DNA from: Tissierella sp.
GTDB taxonomy: Bacteria > Bacillota > Clostridia > Tissierellales > Tissierellaceae
Direction: 5' to 3'
Assembly (NCBI RefSeq): GCF_029266915.1
Contig: NZ_JARIEF010000018.1
Location: 1 to 64,000 of the forward strand
DNA length: 64,000 bases
A model generated the notes under the pieces. It saw only the letters and a program-made list of their open reading frames with translations. It ran no database searches and had not been told where the DNA came from. Of the stretch, positions 38,777 through 49,622 are shown in pieces (positions within the stretch are counted from its first letter, which is position 1; each line of letters begins with the position of its first letter). Made by a program: the position numbers and the translations under genes.

Positions 38777-39970
38777 AAAATATGTTTTTATTTCTTTATA
38801 AAACATTTCAACTACCCGATCTATTATAGTAAGAGAGGTGCTTCCTTGAATCTTTTCTTCATTACCACCGCCTTTTACTATAATCTTTTCGGAAATTGAA
38901 TTGAACATACTCTTCAAATCCAAATCTAGATTTGAACTTCTACTTATTATAAAACTTCCATTATTTTCTTCTTCAATTTTATAAATCTGAATTAGGTTAT
39001 CAGTCTTATTTAACTGAGAAGCAATAAGATTTAGTTCTTTTTTATCAATATCTTCCATAACTTCCATTATATAGTCAATTCCATCAATATTCTTTTTTTC
39101 TTCGAGAAAGCTTTCTGCCTTGAATGAAATGATTGTTTCTTGCAAGAGGATCTTTTCTTTTCTTAAAGCTTCTCTTTCATCTTTTAATAAATTAAATCTT
39201 TCTAAGACTTCTCCTGATCCACAAGCGAGAGAAAGAGCCACTTCACTTATAATTTTAGTTTTATTGCCATAGTCTTCTAAGGCTCTGTTACCGCATATAA
39301 AGCTTACTCGAGTATTTCCCTTATACTTCTCCCACTTTACTATTTTAATCAAACCTATCTCACCTGTACTGCTTACATGGGTACCGCAGCAAGGAGAAGA
39401 ACTTATATTATCTATAGAGACTATACGTATCTCTTTTTCATCTTCGGATACTTTAGAGAGATCCTCATCTTTTAGAGTGCTTCTATCTAAGGTCTTATTT
39501 ATAACCTTGAAGTTTGACTGAACTATTTTGTTTGCTAGAATTTCTATCTGTGAAATAGTATTTTGGTCCATATCTGCCAAATTTACATCTATTGTTATGT
39601 AGTTTTCTCCCATATGAAAACCTATAGTTTGTGCATTGAAAAGATTTTCAAAAGAGGCAGACAAGATATGCTGACCTGTGTGCTGTTGCATTAGATCGAA
39701 TCTATTTTTCCAATCTATTTTAAGAAGAACCCGGCTTTCGTCTATTTTTTCTTCAACTACATGGATTATATCGTCTCCTTCTTGGTAAACGTCTATAACT
39801 TTTTTATCGTTAATACTACCTAGGTCTCGGGGCTGACCGCCTGAGAGATCAGGAAAAAATATAGTTCTATCTAGCTTTATATGAAAATTTTCATCTTGGG
39901 ATGAACTCTCTATTATAGTTGCATTTATTTCCTTTAAATAGGGATTGTCAATATATGATTTTTTAGTCAA
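38762..39970 (-). CDS. Alanyl-tRNA editing protein (AlaX-L type, DHHA1)
   Basis: QQHTGQHILSASF and CCGTHVSSTGEIGLIKI editing-site motifs. Confidence 0.92.
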   Translation of the reverse strand: MTKKSYIDNPYLKEINATIIESSSQDENFHIKLDRTIFFPDLSGGQPRDLGSINDKKVIDVYQEGDDIIHVVEEKIDESRVLLKIDWKNRFDLMQQHTGQHILSASFENLFNAQTIGFHMGENYITIDVNLADMDQNTISQIEILANKIVQSNFKVINKTLDRSTLKDEDLSKVSEDEKEIRIVSIDNISSSPCCGTHVSSTGEIGLIKIVKWEKYKGNTRVSFICGNRALEDYGNKTKIISEVALSLACGSGEVLERFNLLKDEREALRKEKILLQETIISFKAESFLEEKKNIDGIDYIMEVMEDIDKKELNLIASQLNKTDNLIQIYKIEEENNGSFIISRSSNLDLDLKSMFNSISEKIIVKGGGNEEKIQGSTSLTIIDRVVEMFYKEIKTYFKTRI

Positions 39971-40055
39971 TTAAATATCCACCTTTCAAATTTTCTTCAG
40001 CCTAATCCTACATGATTGTGATATAATATTTAAAATACATCTTTTAGGAGAGCTT

Positions 40056-42482
40056 ATGAAAAGATCTTTTACTAACCTATTAATATTTTATATTTTTGGT
40101 ATATTTATATTTTATAGTGTTGAGATTCCTGACTGGTTAATAATTTCTTCTTTTATAATTACAATCTTGTATTTATCTTATAATATAATAAAATCATCTT
40201 TAAATCAAAGTATTTTATTGAGTTTTATGTTTATACTTGGTATTTCTATGAGTTTTTTAAATTCAAGTGGAGATTTAGAAGCTTTTTCTCAGAAAGAAGT
40301 TCCTATAAAGGCAGTCGTTGAAGATCTAGAGAAAAAGACTGAGGAGTTTGAAAAATATAATATAAAAGTAATAGAAGCAGATGGCAGGAAGATCTATAAG
40401 GAAAGATCAATTTTAACTGTTATAGGACACAAGGATCTAAGGCTTGGAAGCACTATTGTTTTTAAAGCTAAGACCAGAATACCAGATGAAAACACCAATC
40501 CAGGACTTTTTAACCATAAACTCTATCTTCAAAGTAAAAAAACATATACCACTATGAGTGTGGATTCAAATGTTCTAGAGATCCTAAATCAAGAGAAGAT
40601 TGGATTTAGATACAGACTTAAGGAAAACTCGATTAGAAAGATAGAGTCCTTATTTAAGCCTTATTTAAATGAAACTAATAATTCGCTTGTAACGTCTATA
40701 ATCCTAGGAGACAGCTCTTACTTAGAAGATTCAAACAGGGAGCTCTATAGGGATATGGGCCTGGCTCATGTACTAGCTGTATCAGGACTCCATATAGGTA
40801 TAATTACCAGTTTCTTAATGTTTATATTTTCAAGGCTGGGCATCAAGCTAAAGACAAACGTACTTATAACTTTAGTATTTATATGGAGCTATGGATATAT
40901 TATCTCTTATCCGCCTTCGATATTGAGGGCTAGTTTGCTCTTTTCATTTCTCTACCTATCGAGGATTATACATAAGCCCTACGATTCTTTAAATATATTA
41001 AGCTTAGCTGGTATTATACTTCTCCTTATAAACCCTTATAGCTTATTTTCTATAGGATTTCAGCTGTCCTTTGCAGCCAGTGCGTCGATTATAATCTTTA
41101 CAGAAAGAGTAGGTCATATATTTTATCCTCTTAAAGGAAAATTTATAGATACACTCTCCAGCCTTATAGCTGTGAACTTAGGAGTAAGTCCTTTGCAGAT
41201 TTTTTACTTTAATAAATTTTCTATATTAGGAATACTAGCTAATATAATAATTGTTCCAATTCTTTCTTTTTCTCTTATTCTAGCATTTATAATGATTGCT
41301 ATAGAGTTTGTATATGCAGGACTAAATTCTTACCTAGGATGGGTATTAAATACCAGCCTTAATATCCAGTTCTTTCTATTAAGATTAATAGATCGCTCAC
41401 CAATAAATATAATAAGAGTTTTTAGTCCAGACAAGATCACCCTGGCCTTAATATTTTTATTTATCTTTATAATATTTGATCTGGTAGATATTAAATCTTT
41501 TAAGCTTCCTATGCAAAGAGTTATAGTTGTTTACTTAAGCTTACTGATAGTTTTAAACTTTCTAAGTATAAAAGAAAATATGGAAATTCACTTTATAGAT
41601 GTAGGACAAGGTGATAGTATATATATTAGAAGTGGAAAAAAGGATATACTAATAGACACCGGCGGAAGTATATTTAAAAGCAATAATATCTCTCAAAGAA
41701 TAGTTCTCCCCTATCTGGAAAAGTTAGGAGTTAGAAAGCTTGATGCTATATTTATATCTCACTTTCATGAAGATCACTCTCAGGGTCTTCCTATGCTGCT
41801 TGAGAGCTTCAAGGTAGGTCATATATTTGCAAGCCATGAGCCCCAGGGCGACTATGAAGGGATTATAAAAGATGATAGGTTTAAGATTCTAAGAGCGGGA
41901 GATAGTATAGATATTGATAAGAATACAAGTTTTAATGTAGTGTGGCCTCGAGATGATATGGAAGGGGAATCCAATCTTAACAATAAATCTATGGTAGGAG
42001 TTCTAAAATATAGGGGACGGAAGATATTTCTTACTGGAGATATGGAAGAGGAGGCTGAAGCAAGTCTAATAGATAGAGTAGAAGAAGTCGACATACTAAA
42101 AGTAGCCCACCACGGAAGTTCTACTTCCTCAACTAGAGAATTTATAGAAAAATTAAATGCTAAAGCAGCAATTATATCTGTAGGTAGAAATAATATGTAT
42201 AAGCACCCAAGTGAAAAAACAGTAAACGATCTTGAGGAAATAGGAAGTGAGGTTTATAGAACAGATAGAGATGGTCTTGTTAAGTTAACAATAGATGATA
42301 GTATCTACATAGAGCCTTATTTGATAGATGGGAAAAAACAAAAAAGAAGAATAGAAGATTATATTCTCTATAATGAAGGCTACTTTTTATCTAATAGCTT
42401 ATTTTTATTTATTTCATATTTACTTATAAAAAGATATGCACAGGAGGAATTGACAGATGATTTACAAAGAGTTTTTTTCTAA
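40056..42482 (+). CDS. comEC: DNA internalization-related competence protein ComEC/Rec2
   Basis: LAHVLAVSGLHIGI competence domain; C-terminal FIDVGQGDSIYI...SHFHEDHSQG metallo-beta-lactamase. Confidence 0.95.
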   Translation: MKRSFTNLLIFYIFGIFIFYSVEIPDWLIISSFIITILYLSYNIIKSSLNQSILLSFMFILGISMSFLNSSGDLEAFSQKEVPIKAVVEDLEKKTEEFEKYNIKVIEADGRKIYKERSILTVIGHKDLRLGSTIVFKAKTRIPDENTNPGLFNHKLYLQSKKTYTTMSVDSNVLEILNQEKIGFRYRLKENSIRKIESLFKPYLNETNNSLVTSIILGDSSYLEDSNRELYRDMGLAHVLAVSGLHIGIITSFLMFIFSRLGIKLKTNVLITLVFIWSYGYIISYPPSILRASLLFSFLYLSRIIHKPYDSLNILSLAGIILLLINPYSLFSIGFQLSFAASASIIIFTERVGHIFYPLKGKFIDTLSSLIAVNLGVSPLQIFYFNKFSILGILANIIIVPILSFSLILAFIMIAIEFVYAGLNSYLGWVLNTSLNIQFFLLRLIDRSPINIIRVFSPDKITLALIFLFIFIIFDLVDIKSFKLPMQRVIVVYLSLLIVLNFLSIKENMEIHFIDVGQGDSIYIRSGKKDILIDTGGSIFKSNNISQRIVLPYLEKLGVRKLDAIFISHFHEDHSQGLPMLLESFKVGHIFASHEPQGDYEGIIKDDRFKILRAGDSIDIDKNTSFNVVWPRDDMEGESNLNNKSMVGVLKYRGRKIFLTGDMEEEAEASLIDRVEEVDILKVAHHGSSTSSTREFIEKLNAKAAIISVGRNNMYKHPSEKTVNDLEEIGSEVYRTDRDGLVKLTIDDSIYIEPYLIDGKKQKRRIEDYILYNEGYFLSNSLFLFISYLLIKRYAQEELTDDLQRVFF

Positions 42483-43497
42483 ACTTAAAAAGGAAGATTT
42501 AGACAATTATTATCTTTTTTTAGGTGATGAAGAATATATGATGAAGCTTGCACTAGAAGAAGTTAAAAATAAATATGTAAGTGATGACTTTGAAACGCTA
42601 AATTACACTATTATTGATGGAAAAAATGCTAATTTAGATACACTTATAAATGCTTCAGAGACGCTACCATTTATGTCTGAAAAGAAAGTGGTAATTTTAA
42701 AGGACGTTTCTAATTTTTTAACAGAATTAGATGATAGATCCAAAGAAGAGTTATATCGATACATAGATAATTTAGGAGATTTTTTAGTTCTTATTTTTAT
42801 GGACTCAAATTCAAGCCTTAGAAAAAATACAAAATTTTATAAGTTAATAAAGAAACATGAAAGACAGGTTGAATTTACAAAACTTATGGGATCTGATATG
42901 AACAAGTGGGTTAATACAATAGCTAGGAGAAATGGAAAAACTATTCTTCCAGTAAATATAAAATATTTTATAGATCAAACCTCTTATAATAGTAAAAATG
43001 TTGATTTAAATCTTTATGATTTAGAAAATGAATTCCTAAAGATAGCAGACTATGCTAAGGCTGAAGAAATTACAAAAGACGATATAGATAATACAATTAT
43101 AAAAACTATTGATACAAATATATTTGAGTTTTTAGAGGCATTTAGCAGTAAAAATCCGGAGAGATCGTTAAATCTCTTTAATCAAATGTATCTTTCGGGC
43201 GAACCAGTACAAAGAATGTTTTTTATGATGATAAGGCAGATAAGGATGATACTCGGATATGTCGTCTATAGGACTAAAGGCTATGATAATAATAGTATAC
43301 AAGAAAAACTAGCTATAAAACCCTACGAATTTGGTAAAATAAGAAATCAGGCAAGTGGATTTAAACTAAAGGAATTGGAAAATATAATGAGAAGGCTTTT
43401 AGAAATAGATCTGGCTATGAAGTCAACGATGACTGAAGATAAGCTCCTGGTAGAGACTTTTTTAGTAGAAATGGGAAACGGTATATATGATAAATAA
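42457..43497 (+). CDS. holA: DNA polymerase III subunit delta
   Basis: HolA-like architecture; between comEC and rpsT as usual in Firmicutes. Confidence 0.93.
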   Translation: MIYKEFFSKLKKEDLDNYYLFLGDEEYMMKLALEEVKNKYVSDDFETLNYTIIDGKNANLDTLINASETLPFMSEKKVVILKDVSNFLTELDDRSKEELYRYIDNLGDFLVLIFMDSNSSLRKNTKFYKLIKKHERQVEFTKLMGSDMNKWVNTIARRNGKTILPVNIKYFIDQTSYNSKNVDLNLYDLENEFLKIADYAKAEEITKDDIDNTIIKTIDTNIFEFLEAFSSKNPERSLNLFNQMYLSGEPVQRMFFMMIRQIRMILGYVVYRTKGYDNNSIQEKLAIKPYEFGKIRNQASGFKLKELENIMRRLLEIDLAMKSTMTEDKLLVETFLVEMGNGIYDK

Positions 43498-43511
43498 TAG
43501 AATATAATAAA

Positions 43512-43539
43512 TAAAACTTCGGATACCCGAAGTTTTTTA
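43512..43539. terminator. Bidirectional terminator holA/rpsT
   Basis: AAAACTTCGGATACCCGAAGTTTT. Confidence 0.8.
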
Positions 43540-43540
43540 A

Positions 43541-43804
43541 TTACATTGCGTTATTTAATTTTTTTGTTAAATGACTTAGTCTTCTAGAAGATGCATTTTT
43601 ATGAATTATGTTGTTATGAGTAGCTCTTTTAAGCTTTTTATCAATTACTTTAAGTAACTCTCTAGCTTCTTCAGTGTTACCTGCTTCAATAGCACTATCA
43701 AATTTCTTTACAGAAGATTTTATAGATGTTTTTCTAGCTTTATTTAATTCAGTTCTATATTTAGCAACTTCAATTCTTTTTTTAGCTGATTTTATATTAG
43801 CCAA
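43541..43804 (-). CDS. rpsT: 30S ribosomal protein S20
   Basis: MANIKSAKKRIEVA-type N-terminus (ATT-TTA-GCC context; ORF track has 43541..43819), KNASSRRLSHLTKKLN. Confidence 0.93.
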   Translation of the reverse strand: MANIKSAKKRIEVAKYRTELNKARKTSIKSSVKKFDSAIEAGNTEEARELLKVIDKKLKRATHNNIIHKNASSRRLSHLTKKLNNAM

Positions 43805-44028
43805 TACGTTCACCTCCAAATTAATCTAACAAAAATATTTTATCATGTAAGAATGAAAAATGCAAGTGAAAATATTTAAAATCCCACTCAAATCTAGGTT
43901 AAAAAATAAAAACTATAAAATCATGGATATAAAAGTTATACAGCTAGACCACATAGCTTGCTTTTTAAAATAATATTTTAAATATTGTATATAAATGGTA
44001 TAATATAAGAATACAGGAGGAGATTGGA

Positions 44029-44601
44029 TTGATAAATACTGAAAATGATGAAAATGATTCTAAAAAAGATAAAGGTAAAAAAGAAGAGATGATAGATTGG
44101 ATAAAGAGCATCTCATTTGCCATAATAGTTGCAGTTTTGATAAATACTTTTTTGTTTAATTCTACCTATGTGCTTGGAAACTCTATGCAGCCTACTCTTC
44201 ACCCAAAAGACAGATTGTTTGCTGTAAAAGCGACCCTGTTTTTTAAAGGACCTGAGAGAGGTGATATAGTTATTTTAAAGGCGCCTGATGATCCTAAAAA
44301 AGATTATATAAAAAGAATAATAGGAGTTGAAGGAGATTTAGTTGAAATTATAGAAGGAAGAGTATATGTAAATGAAAAGCTGCTTGAAGAAGATTATATA
44401 GAACAAGATTCTTACACTCACATATATAATACAGATATTTGGGAAGTTGGAGAAGATGAAGTTTTTGTATTAGGAGACAACAGAGAGAAAAATGCCAGTA
44501 AGGATAGCAGGACATTTGGAGTTATAGATGTAAAGGATGTAAAAGGTATTACCGGATTTAGATATTTTCCTATAAATGATAGATTTGGATCTATAGATTA
44601 G
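44029..44601 (+). CDS. lepB: Signal peptidase I
   Basis: GNSMQPTL Ser motif, DYIKRIIGVEGD, GDNREKNASKDSRTFG. Confidence 0.95.
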   Translation: MINTENDENDSKKDKGKKEEMIDWIKSISFAIIVAVLINTFLFNSTYVLGNSMQPTLHPKDRLFAVKATLFFKGPERGDIVILKAPDDPKKDYIKRIIGVEGDLVEIIEGRVYVNEKLLEEDYIEQDSYTHIYNTDIWEVGEDEVFVLGDNREKNASKDSRTFGVIDVKDVKGITGFRYFPINDRFGSID

Positions 44602-44631
44602 ATATTTAAACTTTAATAGAGGATAGGCTTA

Positions 44632-44677
44632 AAATAAAGGATAGCTCTAATAAAACTGGGGTTATCCTTTATTCTAA
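44632..44677 (+). terminator. Putative terminator after lepB
   Basis: AATAAAGGATA-N-TATCCTTTATT. Confidence 0.65.
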
Positions 44678-44748
44678 TAGTGTTTTACATATAGATGAAA
44701 ATTTGCTATAATTACTTAGAATGAATTAAAGGAGGAAGAACACCTTAG

Positions 44749-46572
44749 ATGAATAATAATAATAATAACAATAATAAAAAGAAAAATATAAGGAATTTCT
44801 CTATAATAGCCCATATAGATCACGGTAAGTCTACTCTTGCAGATAGACTTATAGAAAAAACAGGAATGTTGACTTCGCGTGAGATGCAGTCGCAAGTATT
44901 GGATAATATGGATTTGGAAAGAGAAAGAGGTATTACGATTAAATTAAAGGCAGTTAGACTTGACTATAAGGCTAAAAATGGAGAAGAGTACATATTAAAC
45001 CTTATAGATACTCCTGGACATGTCGATTTTACCTATGAGGTTTCAAGATCTCTAGCAGCATGTGAAGGGGCTGTTTTAATAGTAGATGCAACACAGGGAA
45101 TAGAAGCTCAGACGTTAGCAAACGTATATCTTGCTTTAGATCAGGACTTAGAAATACTTCCGGTAATAAATAAAATTGACCTTCCAAGTGCAAGACCTGA
45201 AGAAGTTAAAAAAGAAGTGGAGGATATTATAGGGATAGATTGTGAAGAAGCTCCTTTAATATCAGCTAAAAATGGAACAAATATAGAAAGTGTCTTAGAG
45301 GCAATAATAGAAAAAATACCAGCGCCAGAGATGGATACAAAAGCTCCTCTTAAAGCTTTAATCTTTGACTCTATTTATGACTCCTATAAAGGTGTTATAT
45401 GTTATGTAAGGATAGTAGAGGGAACTGTAAAACCAGGTACTGAGATACAACTTATGGCAACTGGAAAAACTTTTGAAGTAGCAGAAGTTGGAGTTATAAC
45501 TGGAGAGCATATAGTTTTAGACAAGCTTGAAGCTGGAGATGTAGGATTTATAACGGCTAGTATAAAAAATGTTAAAGAAGCAAATGTAGGAGATACTATA
45601 ACCTCAAAGAATAATCCGACAAAAGAAGCTCTTCCAGGATACAAGGAAGTTGTACCAATGGTTTACAGTGGTATATATCCATCTGAAGGAGAGGACTTTA
45701 ACTCAGTGCGTGAAGCTCTTGAAAAGCTTCAGGTAAATGATGCAGCACTTGTTTTTGAACCAGAGACATCAGTTGCCCTAGGATTTGGATTTAGATGCGG
45801 ATTCTTAGGCCTGCTCCACATGGAGATTATTCAAGAAAGACTTGATAGAGAGTTTAACTTAAATATAATAGCAACTGCTCCAAGTGTTATCTATAAGGTA
45901 ATAAAAAAGGATGGAAGTATGGTTGAAATTCAAAACCCAAGCAATCTTCCGCCGCAAGATGAAATAGACTATATGGAGGAACCAATTGTTAATGCATCTA
46001 TAATGAGCCCAACGGAATATGTTGGAACTATAATGGAACTTTGTCAAAACAAGCGAGGCAACTTTATAAATATGGAATATTTAGAAGAAACAAGAGTAGT
46101 TCTTCACTATGACCTGCCTTTAAACGAGGTTATATACGATTTCTTTGATGCTCTTAAATCAAAGACACGAGGGTATGCTTCTTTTGATTATGAATTAAAG
46201 GGATACAAAAGATCAGATCTTATAAAATTAGATCTTCTTATAAACGAAGAATCAGTCGATGCCTTCTCACTTATAGTTCATAGAGATAAGGCTTATGAGA
46301 GAGGAAAGAGTATAACAGAAAAGTTGGTAGATGAGATTCCAAGGCATCAGTTTACCATACCGATACAAGCAGCTATTGGATCAAAAATAATAGCTCGTGA
46401 GACTATTCGTGCCCTTAGAAAAGATGTTACAGCTAAGTGTTATGGAGGAGATATCTCCCGTAAGAGAAAATTATTAGAAAAACAAAAGCAAGGTAAGAAA
46501 AGAATGAGACAAATTGGTTCAGTAGAAGTTCCTCAAGAGGCATTTTTAGCTGTTCTTAAATATGATGATTAA
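44749..46572 (+). CDS. lepA: Elongation factor 4 (LepA), poly-Asn N-terminus
   Basis: [24 protein letters not shown]; full-length LepA. Confidence 0.97.
   Translation: MNNNNNNNNKKKNIRNFSIIAHIDHGKSTLADRLIEKTGMLTSREMQSQVLDNMDLERERGITIKLKAVRLDYKAKNGEEYILNLIDTPGHVDFTYEVSRSLAACEGAVLIVDATQGIEAQTLANVYLALDQDLEILPVINKIDLPSARPEEVKKEVEDIIGIDCEEAPLISAKNGTNIESVLEAIIEKIPAPEMDTKAPLKALIFDSIYDSYKGVICYVRIVEGTVKPGTEIQLMATGKTFEVAEVGVITGEHIVLDKLEAGDVGFITASIKNVKEANVGDTITSKNNPTKEALPGYKEVVPMVYSGIYPSEGEDFNSVREALEKLQVNDAALVFEPETSVALGFGFRCGFLGLLHMEIIQERLDREFNLNIIATAPSVIYKVIKKDGSMVEIQNPSNLPPQDEIDYMEEPIVNASIMSPTEYVGTIMELCQNKRGNFINMEYLEETRVVLHYDLPLNEVIYDFFDALKSKTRGYASFDYELKGYKRSDLIKLDLLINEESVDAFSLIVHRDKAYERGKSITEKLVDEIPRHQFTIPIQAAIGSKIIARETIRALRKDVTAKCYGGDISRKRKLLEKQKQGKKRMRQIGSVEVPQEAFLAVLKYDD
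44751..44778 (+). repeat. AAT trinucleotide microsatellite encoding poly-Asn in lepA
   Basis: GAATAATAATAATAATAACAATAATAAAA. Confidence 0.85.
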
Positions 46573-46584
46573 ATAGAAATGATT

Positions 46585-46616
46585 AAAATACCTACCTTTA
46601 AAGGTAGGTATTTTAA
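46585..46616 (+). terminator. Terminator-like hairpin after lepA
   Basis: AAAATACCTACCTTTAAAGGTAGGTATTTT. Confidence 0.75.
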
Positions 46617-46631
46617 ATTAGGAGGAAGGTC

Positions 46632-47771
46632 ATGGACAATATAGGAATTTATATTCATATTCCATTTTGCAGGGCTAAGTGTTACTACTGTGACTTTACA
46701 AGTTTTGCAGGAAAAGAAAATATAATAGATAGATATATAGATAATCTTATAGGAGAATTAGGACTATATAAAGATAAGGTTAAAGATAAGAAAATATATT
46801 CTATATTTATTGGTGGGGGGACCCCTTCGCATATAGACGAGAAACATATAGTTAGAATAATGAAGTTTATTCGAGAAAACTTTAATGTAGATGATCTTGA
46901 AGAAGCGAGTATAGAAATAAATCCGGGCACTTTAGATAAAAATAAGGCTCAAGCCTATAAAGATGCAGGAATAAATCGAGCTAGTATGGGAGTGCAGACC
47001 TTAAACCCGGATCATCTTAAAAAAATAGGAAGAATACACGATGAAAAGCAAGTTTATGAATCTTATGAAACGCTAAGAAGAGCTGGATTTGATAATATAA
47101 ATTTAGATTTCATATTTGGGCTGCCAGATGAAACTATAGAAGATGTCTCAAAGAATTTAGATCTTATAGAAGAAATTAAACCTGAACATATATCTTATTA
47201 TGGACTTATACTAGAAGAAGGTACTGTGCTATACAAGCTAGAAGGCAAGGGAGAGCTCAATATTCCAAGTGATGAAAAAGAGCGGGAGATGTACTATCTT
47301 ATAAAAAAGAGACTGAAGTCTATGGGCTATCTTCACTATGAGATATCAAACTTTTCTTTAAGGGGAAGAGAATGCAAACACAATGTGCTTTATTGGAACA
47401 TACTTCCCTACATTGGAGTTGGACTATCAAGTCACTCTTATTATGGAGGAAAAAGATATTGGAACCATGATAATTTCCAGGATTATTTTAAAGCTATAGA
47501 TAAGGGGGAGCTTCCCATAGAAGGAGAAGAGAAATCTACTCTTAAAGATGAAATATCAGAGTTTGCTATAATGGGTCTTAGGTTTATAGATGGAATAGAT
47601 AAGCAAATATTTAGAGATAGATTTGGCAAAAGTATAGAATACTACTATAAAGAAGCAATTAAAGATCATATAGAAGATGGATTGCTAGAAGAAAATGAAA
47701 GAAGCATAAAACTTACAGACAAGGGACTTGACCTTTCAAATAAGGTAGAAGTAGACTTTTTATTGGAATAA
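46632..47771 (+). CDS. hemW: Radical SAM heme chaperone HemW
   Basis: YIHIPFCRAKCYYCDFTSF; GGGTPS. Confidence 0.93.
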   Translation: MDNIGIYIHIPFCRAKCYYCDFTSFAGKENIIDRYIDNLIGELGLYKDKVKDKKIYSIFIGGGTPSHIDEKHIVRIMKFIRENFNVDDLEEASIEINPGTLDKNKAQAYKDAGINRASMGVQTLNPDHLKKIGRIHDEKQVYESYETLRRAGFDNINLDFIFGLPDETIEDVSKNLDLIEEIKPEHISYYGLILEEGTVLYKLEGKGELNIPSDEKEREMYYLIKKRLKSMGYLHYEISNFSLRGRECKHNVLYWNILPYIGVGLSSHSYYGGKRYWNHDNFQDYFKAIDKGELPIEGEEKSTLKDEISEFAIMGLRFIDGIDKQIFRDRFGKSIEYYYKEAIKDHIEDGLLEENERSIKLTDKGLDLSNKVEVDFLLE

Positions 47772-47844
47772 AATAATAAATTCTACTTTTTTTCTTTTAT
47801 CTCTTGACAAAGCTCTGAAAAAATGATAATTTATTAATATGGTC

Positions 47845-47871
47845 TTAGCACTCTAAGAGATAGACTGCTAA
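47845..47871. promoter_or_regulatory. CIRCE operator (HrcA binding site), one mismatch
   Basis: TTAGCACTC - N9 - GACTGCTAA (consensus GAGTGCTAA) upstream of hrcA; TTGACA at 47804. Confidence 0.93.
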
Positions 47872-47905
47872 CAACATCCAAGATATGGATTCCGAGGTGA
47901 AAATA

Positions 47906-48961
47906 ATGTTGGATGATAGAAAATTAAAAGTTCTATATGCTATTATTAATAGTTATATAGATACAGCTGAACCGATAGGTTCTAGAACTATTTCAAAAAA
48001 CTTTGACTTAGGAGTTAGTTCAGCTACAATAAGAAATGAAATGTCAGATTTAGAAGAACAGGGATTTTTAAATAAACCTTATTCATCTTCTGGAAGAATA
48101 CCTTCTGAAAAAGCTTATAGACTTTATGTAGATGAAATAATGAAATCACATATTTTCAGCAAAAAAGCTTCAGAAGATGCTCATATGAAGAGTTTATTAA
48201 CTAAAGAAAACGCCCACATAGAAGAGATAATGCAAAACGCAGCCAAGATACTCTCTGTGTTTACAAACTATACTTCTATAGTAGCATCACCAAAATTTCA
48301 AAATAGCATAATAAAACAAATTCAATTGGTATCTCTAGAAGGATTAGGGGTACTTATAGTAATAGTACTAAATAATGGGATAATAAAAAATCCTATGTAT
48401 AAATGTAGCGAAAAGATTGATTCTGATGATTTAAATATTATATCTAATATTATAAACGAAGAATTAAGAGGTATTAATCTAGAAGAACTATTTATTAAAT
48501 TAGAAAATGGATATTCATATAGCCAAGATAAGCGAGAAGCAAATAGATATAAAAAAATAATAGATATGATCTATCCAATACTTTTAGATTCTATAGAAGA
48601 TCTTATTTCTATAGAGTTATATTTTGAAGGCCTTACTAATATTTTTAATTTCCCCGAATATAGAGATGTAGAAAAAGCTAAATCTCTTATGTCATTTATA
48701 GAAGATAAAGATTTAATCTTAAATATGCTGGCTAATACATCTTTAAACGAGGGTGTAGACATTATAATAGGAAATGAAAATATATATTCTCCAATAAAAG
48801 ATATAAGTATAATAACAACAACTTATAAAACTGGAGATAAGATCTTTGGAAGAGTAGGACTCATTGGACCTATGCGGATGGACTATGTTAATCTGATCAA
48901 TACTTTAAAGGTTTTTTCCAAAGATATCAATCAAGCAATAAATTTTTTATTGGATGAATAG
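47906..48961 (+). CDS. hrcA: Heat-inducible transcription repressor HrcA
   Basis: MLDDRKLKVLYAIINSYIDTAEPIGSRTISK; ATG 47906 behind GAGGTGA. Confidence 0.95.
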   Translation: MLDDRKLKVLYAIINSYIDTAEPIGSRTISKNFDLGVSSATIRNEMSDLEEQGFLNKPYSSSGRIPSEKAYRLYVDEIMKSHIFSKKASEDAHMKSLLTKENAHIEEIMQNAAKILSVFTNYTSIVASPKFQNSIIKQIQLVSLEGLGVLIVIVLNNGIIKNPMYKCSEKIDSDDLNIISNIINEELRGINLEELFIKLENGYSYSQDKREANRYKKIIDMIYPILLDSIEDLISIELYFEGLTNIFNFPEYRDVEKAKSLMSFIEDKDLILNMLANTSLNEGVDIIIGNENIYSPIKDISIITTTYKTGDKIFGRVGLIGPMRMDYVNLINTLKVFSKDINQAINFLLDE

Positions 48962-48994
48962 ATATAGATAAATAATTAAATCTGAGGTGAGAAA

Positions 48995-49561
48995 ATGAAA
49001 TTTAATAAAGAAGACAATGAAGAAAAAGATTTAAAAGAAGAAGATGAAAAATCAGAAGACGAAAAAGTAGAAGAAGAATATGGGGTCAATAAGGAAGAGA
49101 CAGTTTTCGCTAGTGACGATGAAGAACTAGACAAAGTTTTAAAAGAAAATGAAGAACTTAATACTAGATTTCAAAGACTACAGGCTGATTTTATAAATTA
49201 TAAAAAAAGAGTAGAAAAAGAAAAAGAAGGATTAATAAGCTATGGTATGGAGTCATTAGCTTTTGATTTATTGCCTATCCTCGATAACTTTGAAAGAGCT
49301 CTAGAGACTGAACAAGATAAAGAAGATCCATTCTTTAAAGGAATTCAAATGATTCAAGATGGACTACTTGGTGTACTAGAGAAAAACAATATAAAAGAGA
49401 TGGATTCTTTAAACAAACCTTTTAATCCTGAGATTCATCATGCTGTTGGCATGGAAGACTCAGAAGAACATGAAAAAGATATAGTAATTAGAGTTCTTCA
49501 AAAAGGGTATACTATGAAAGAAAAAGTTATAAGACCAGCAATGGTTATGGTATCTCAATAG
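48995..49561 (+). CDS. grpE: Nucleotide exchange factor GrpE
   Basis: RLQADFINYKKRVEKEKEG; FNPEIHHAVGMED. Confidence 0.95.
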   Translation: MKFNKEDNEEKDLKEEDEKSEDEKVEEEYGVNKEETVFASDDEELDKVLKENEELNTRFQRLQADFINYKKRVEKEKEGLISYGMESLAFDLLPILDNFERALETEQDKEDPFFKGIQMIQDGLLGVLEKNNIKEMDSLNKPFNPEIHHAVGMEDSEEHEKDIVIRVLQKGYTMKEKVIRPAMVMVSQ

Positions 49562-49622
49562 TAAAAATAAATAAAACTATATAAAAATAAAAAATAATTT
49601 GTTAAATTGGGAGGAAATATAA

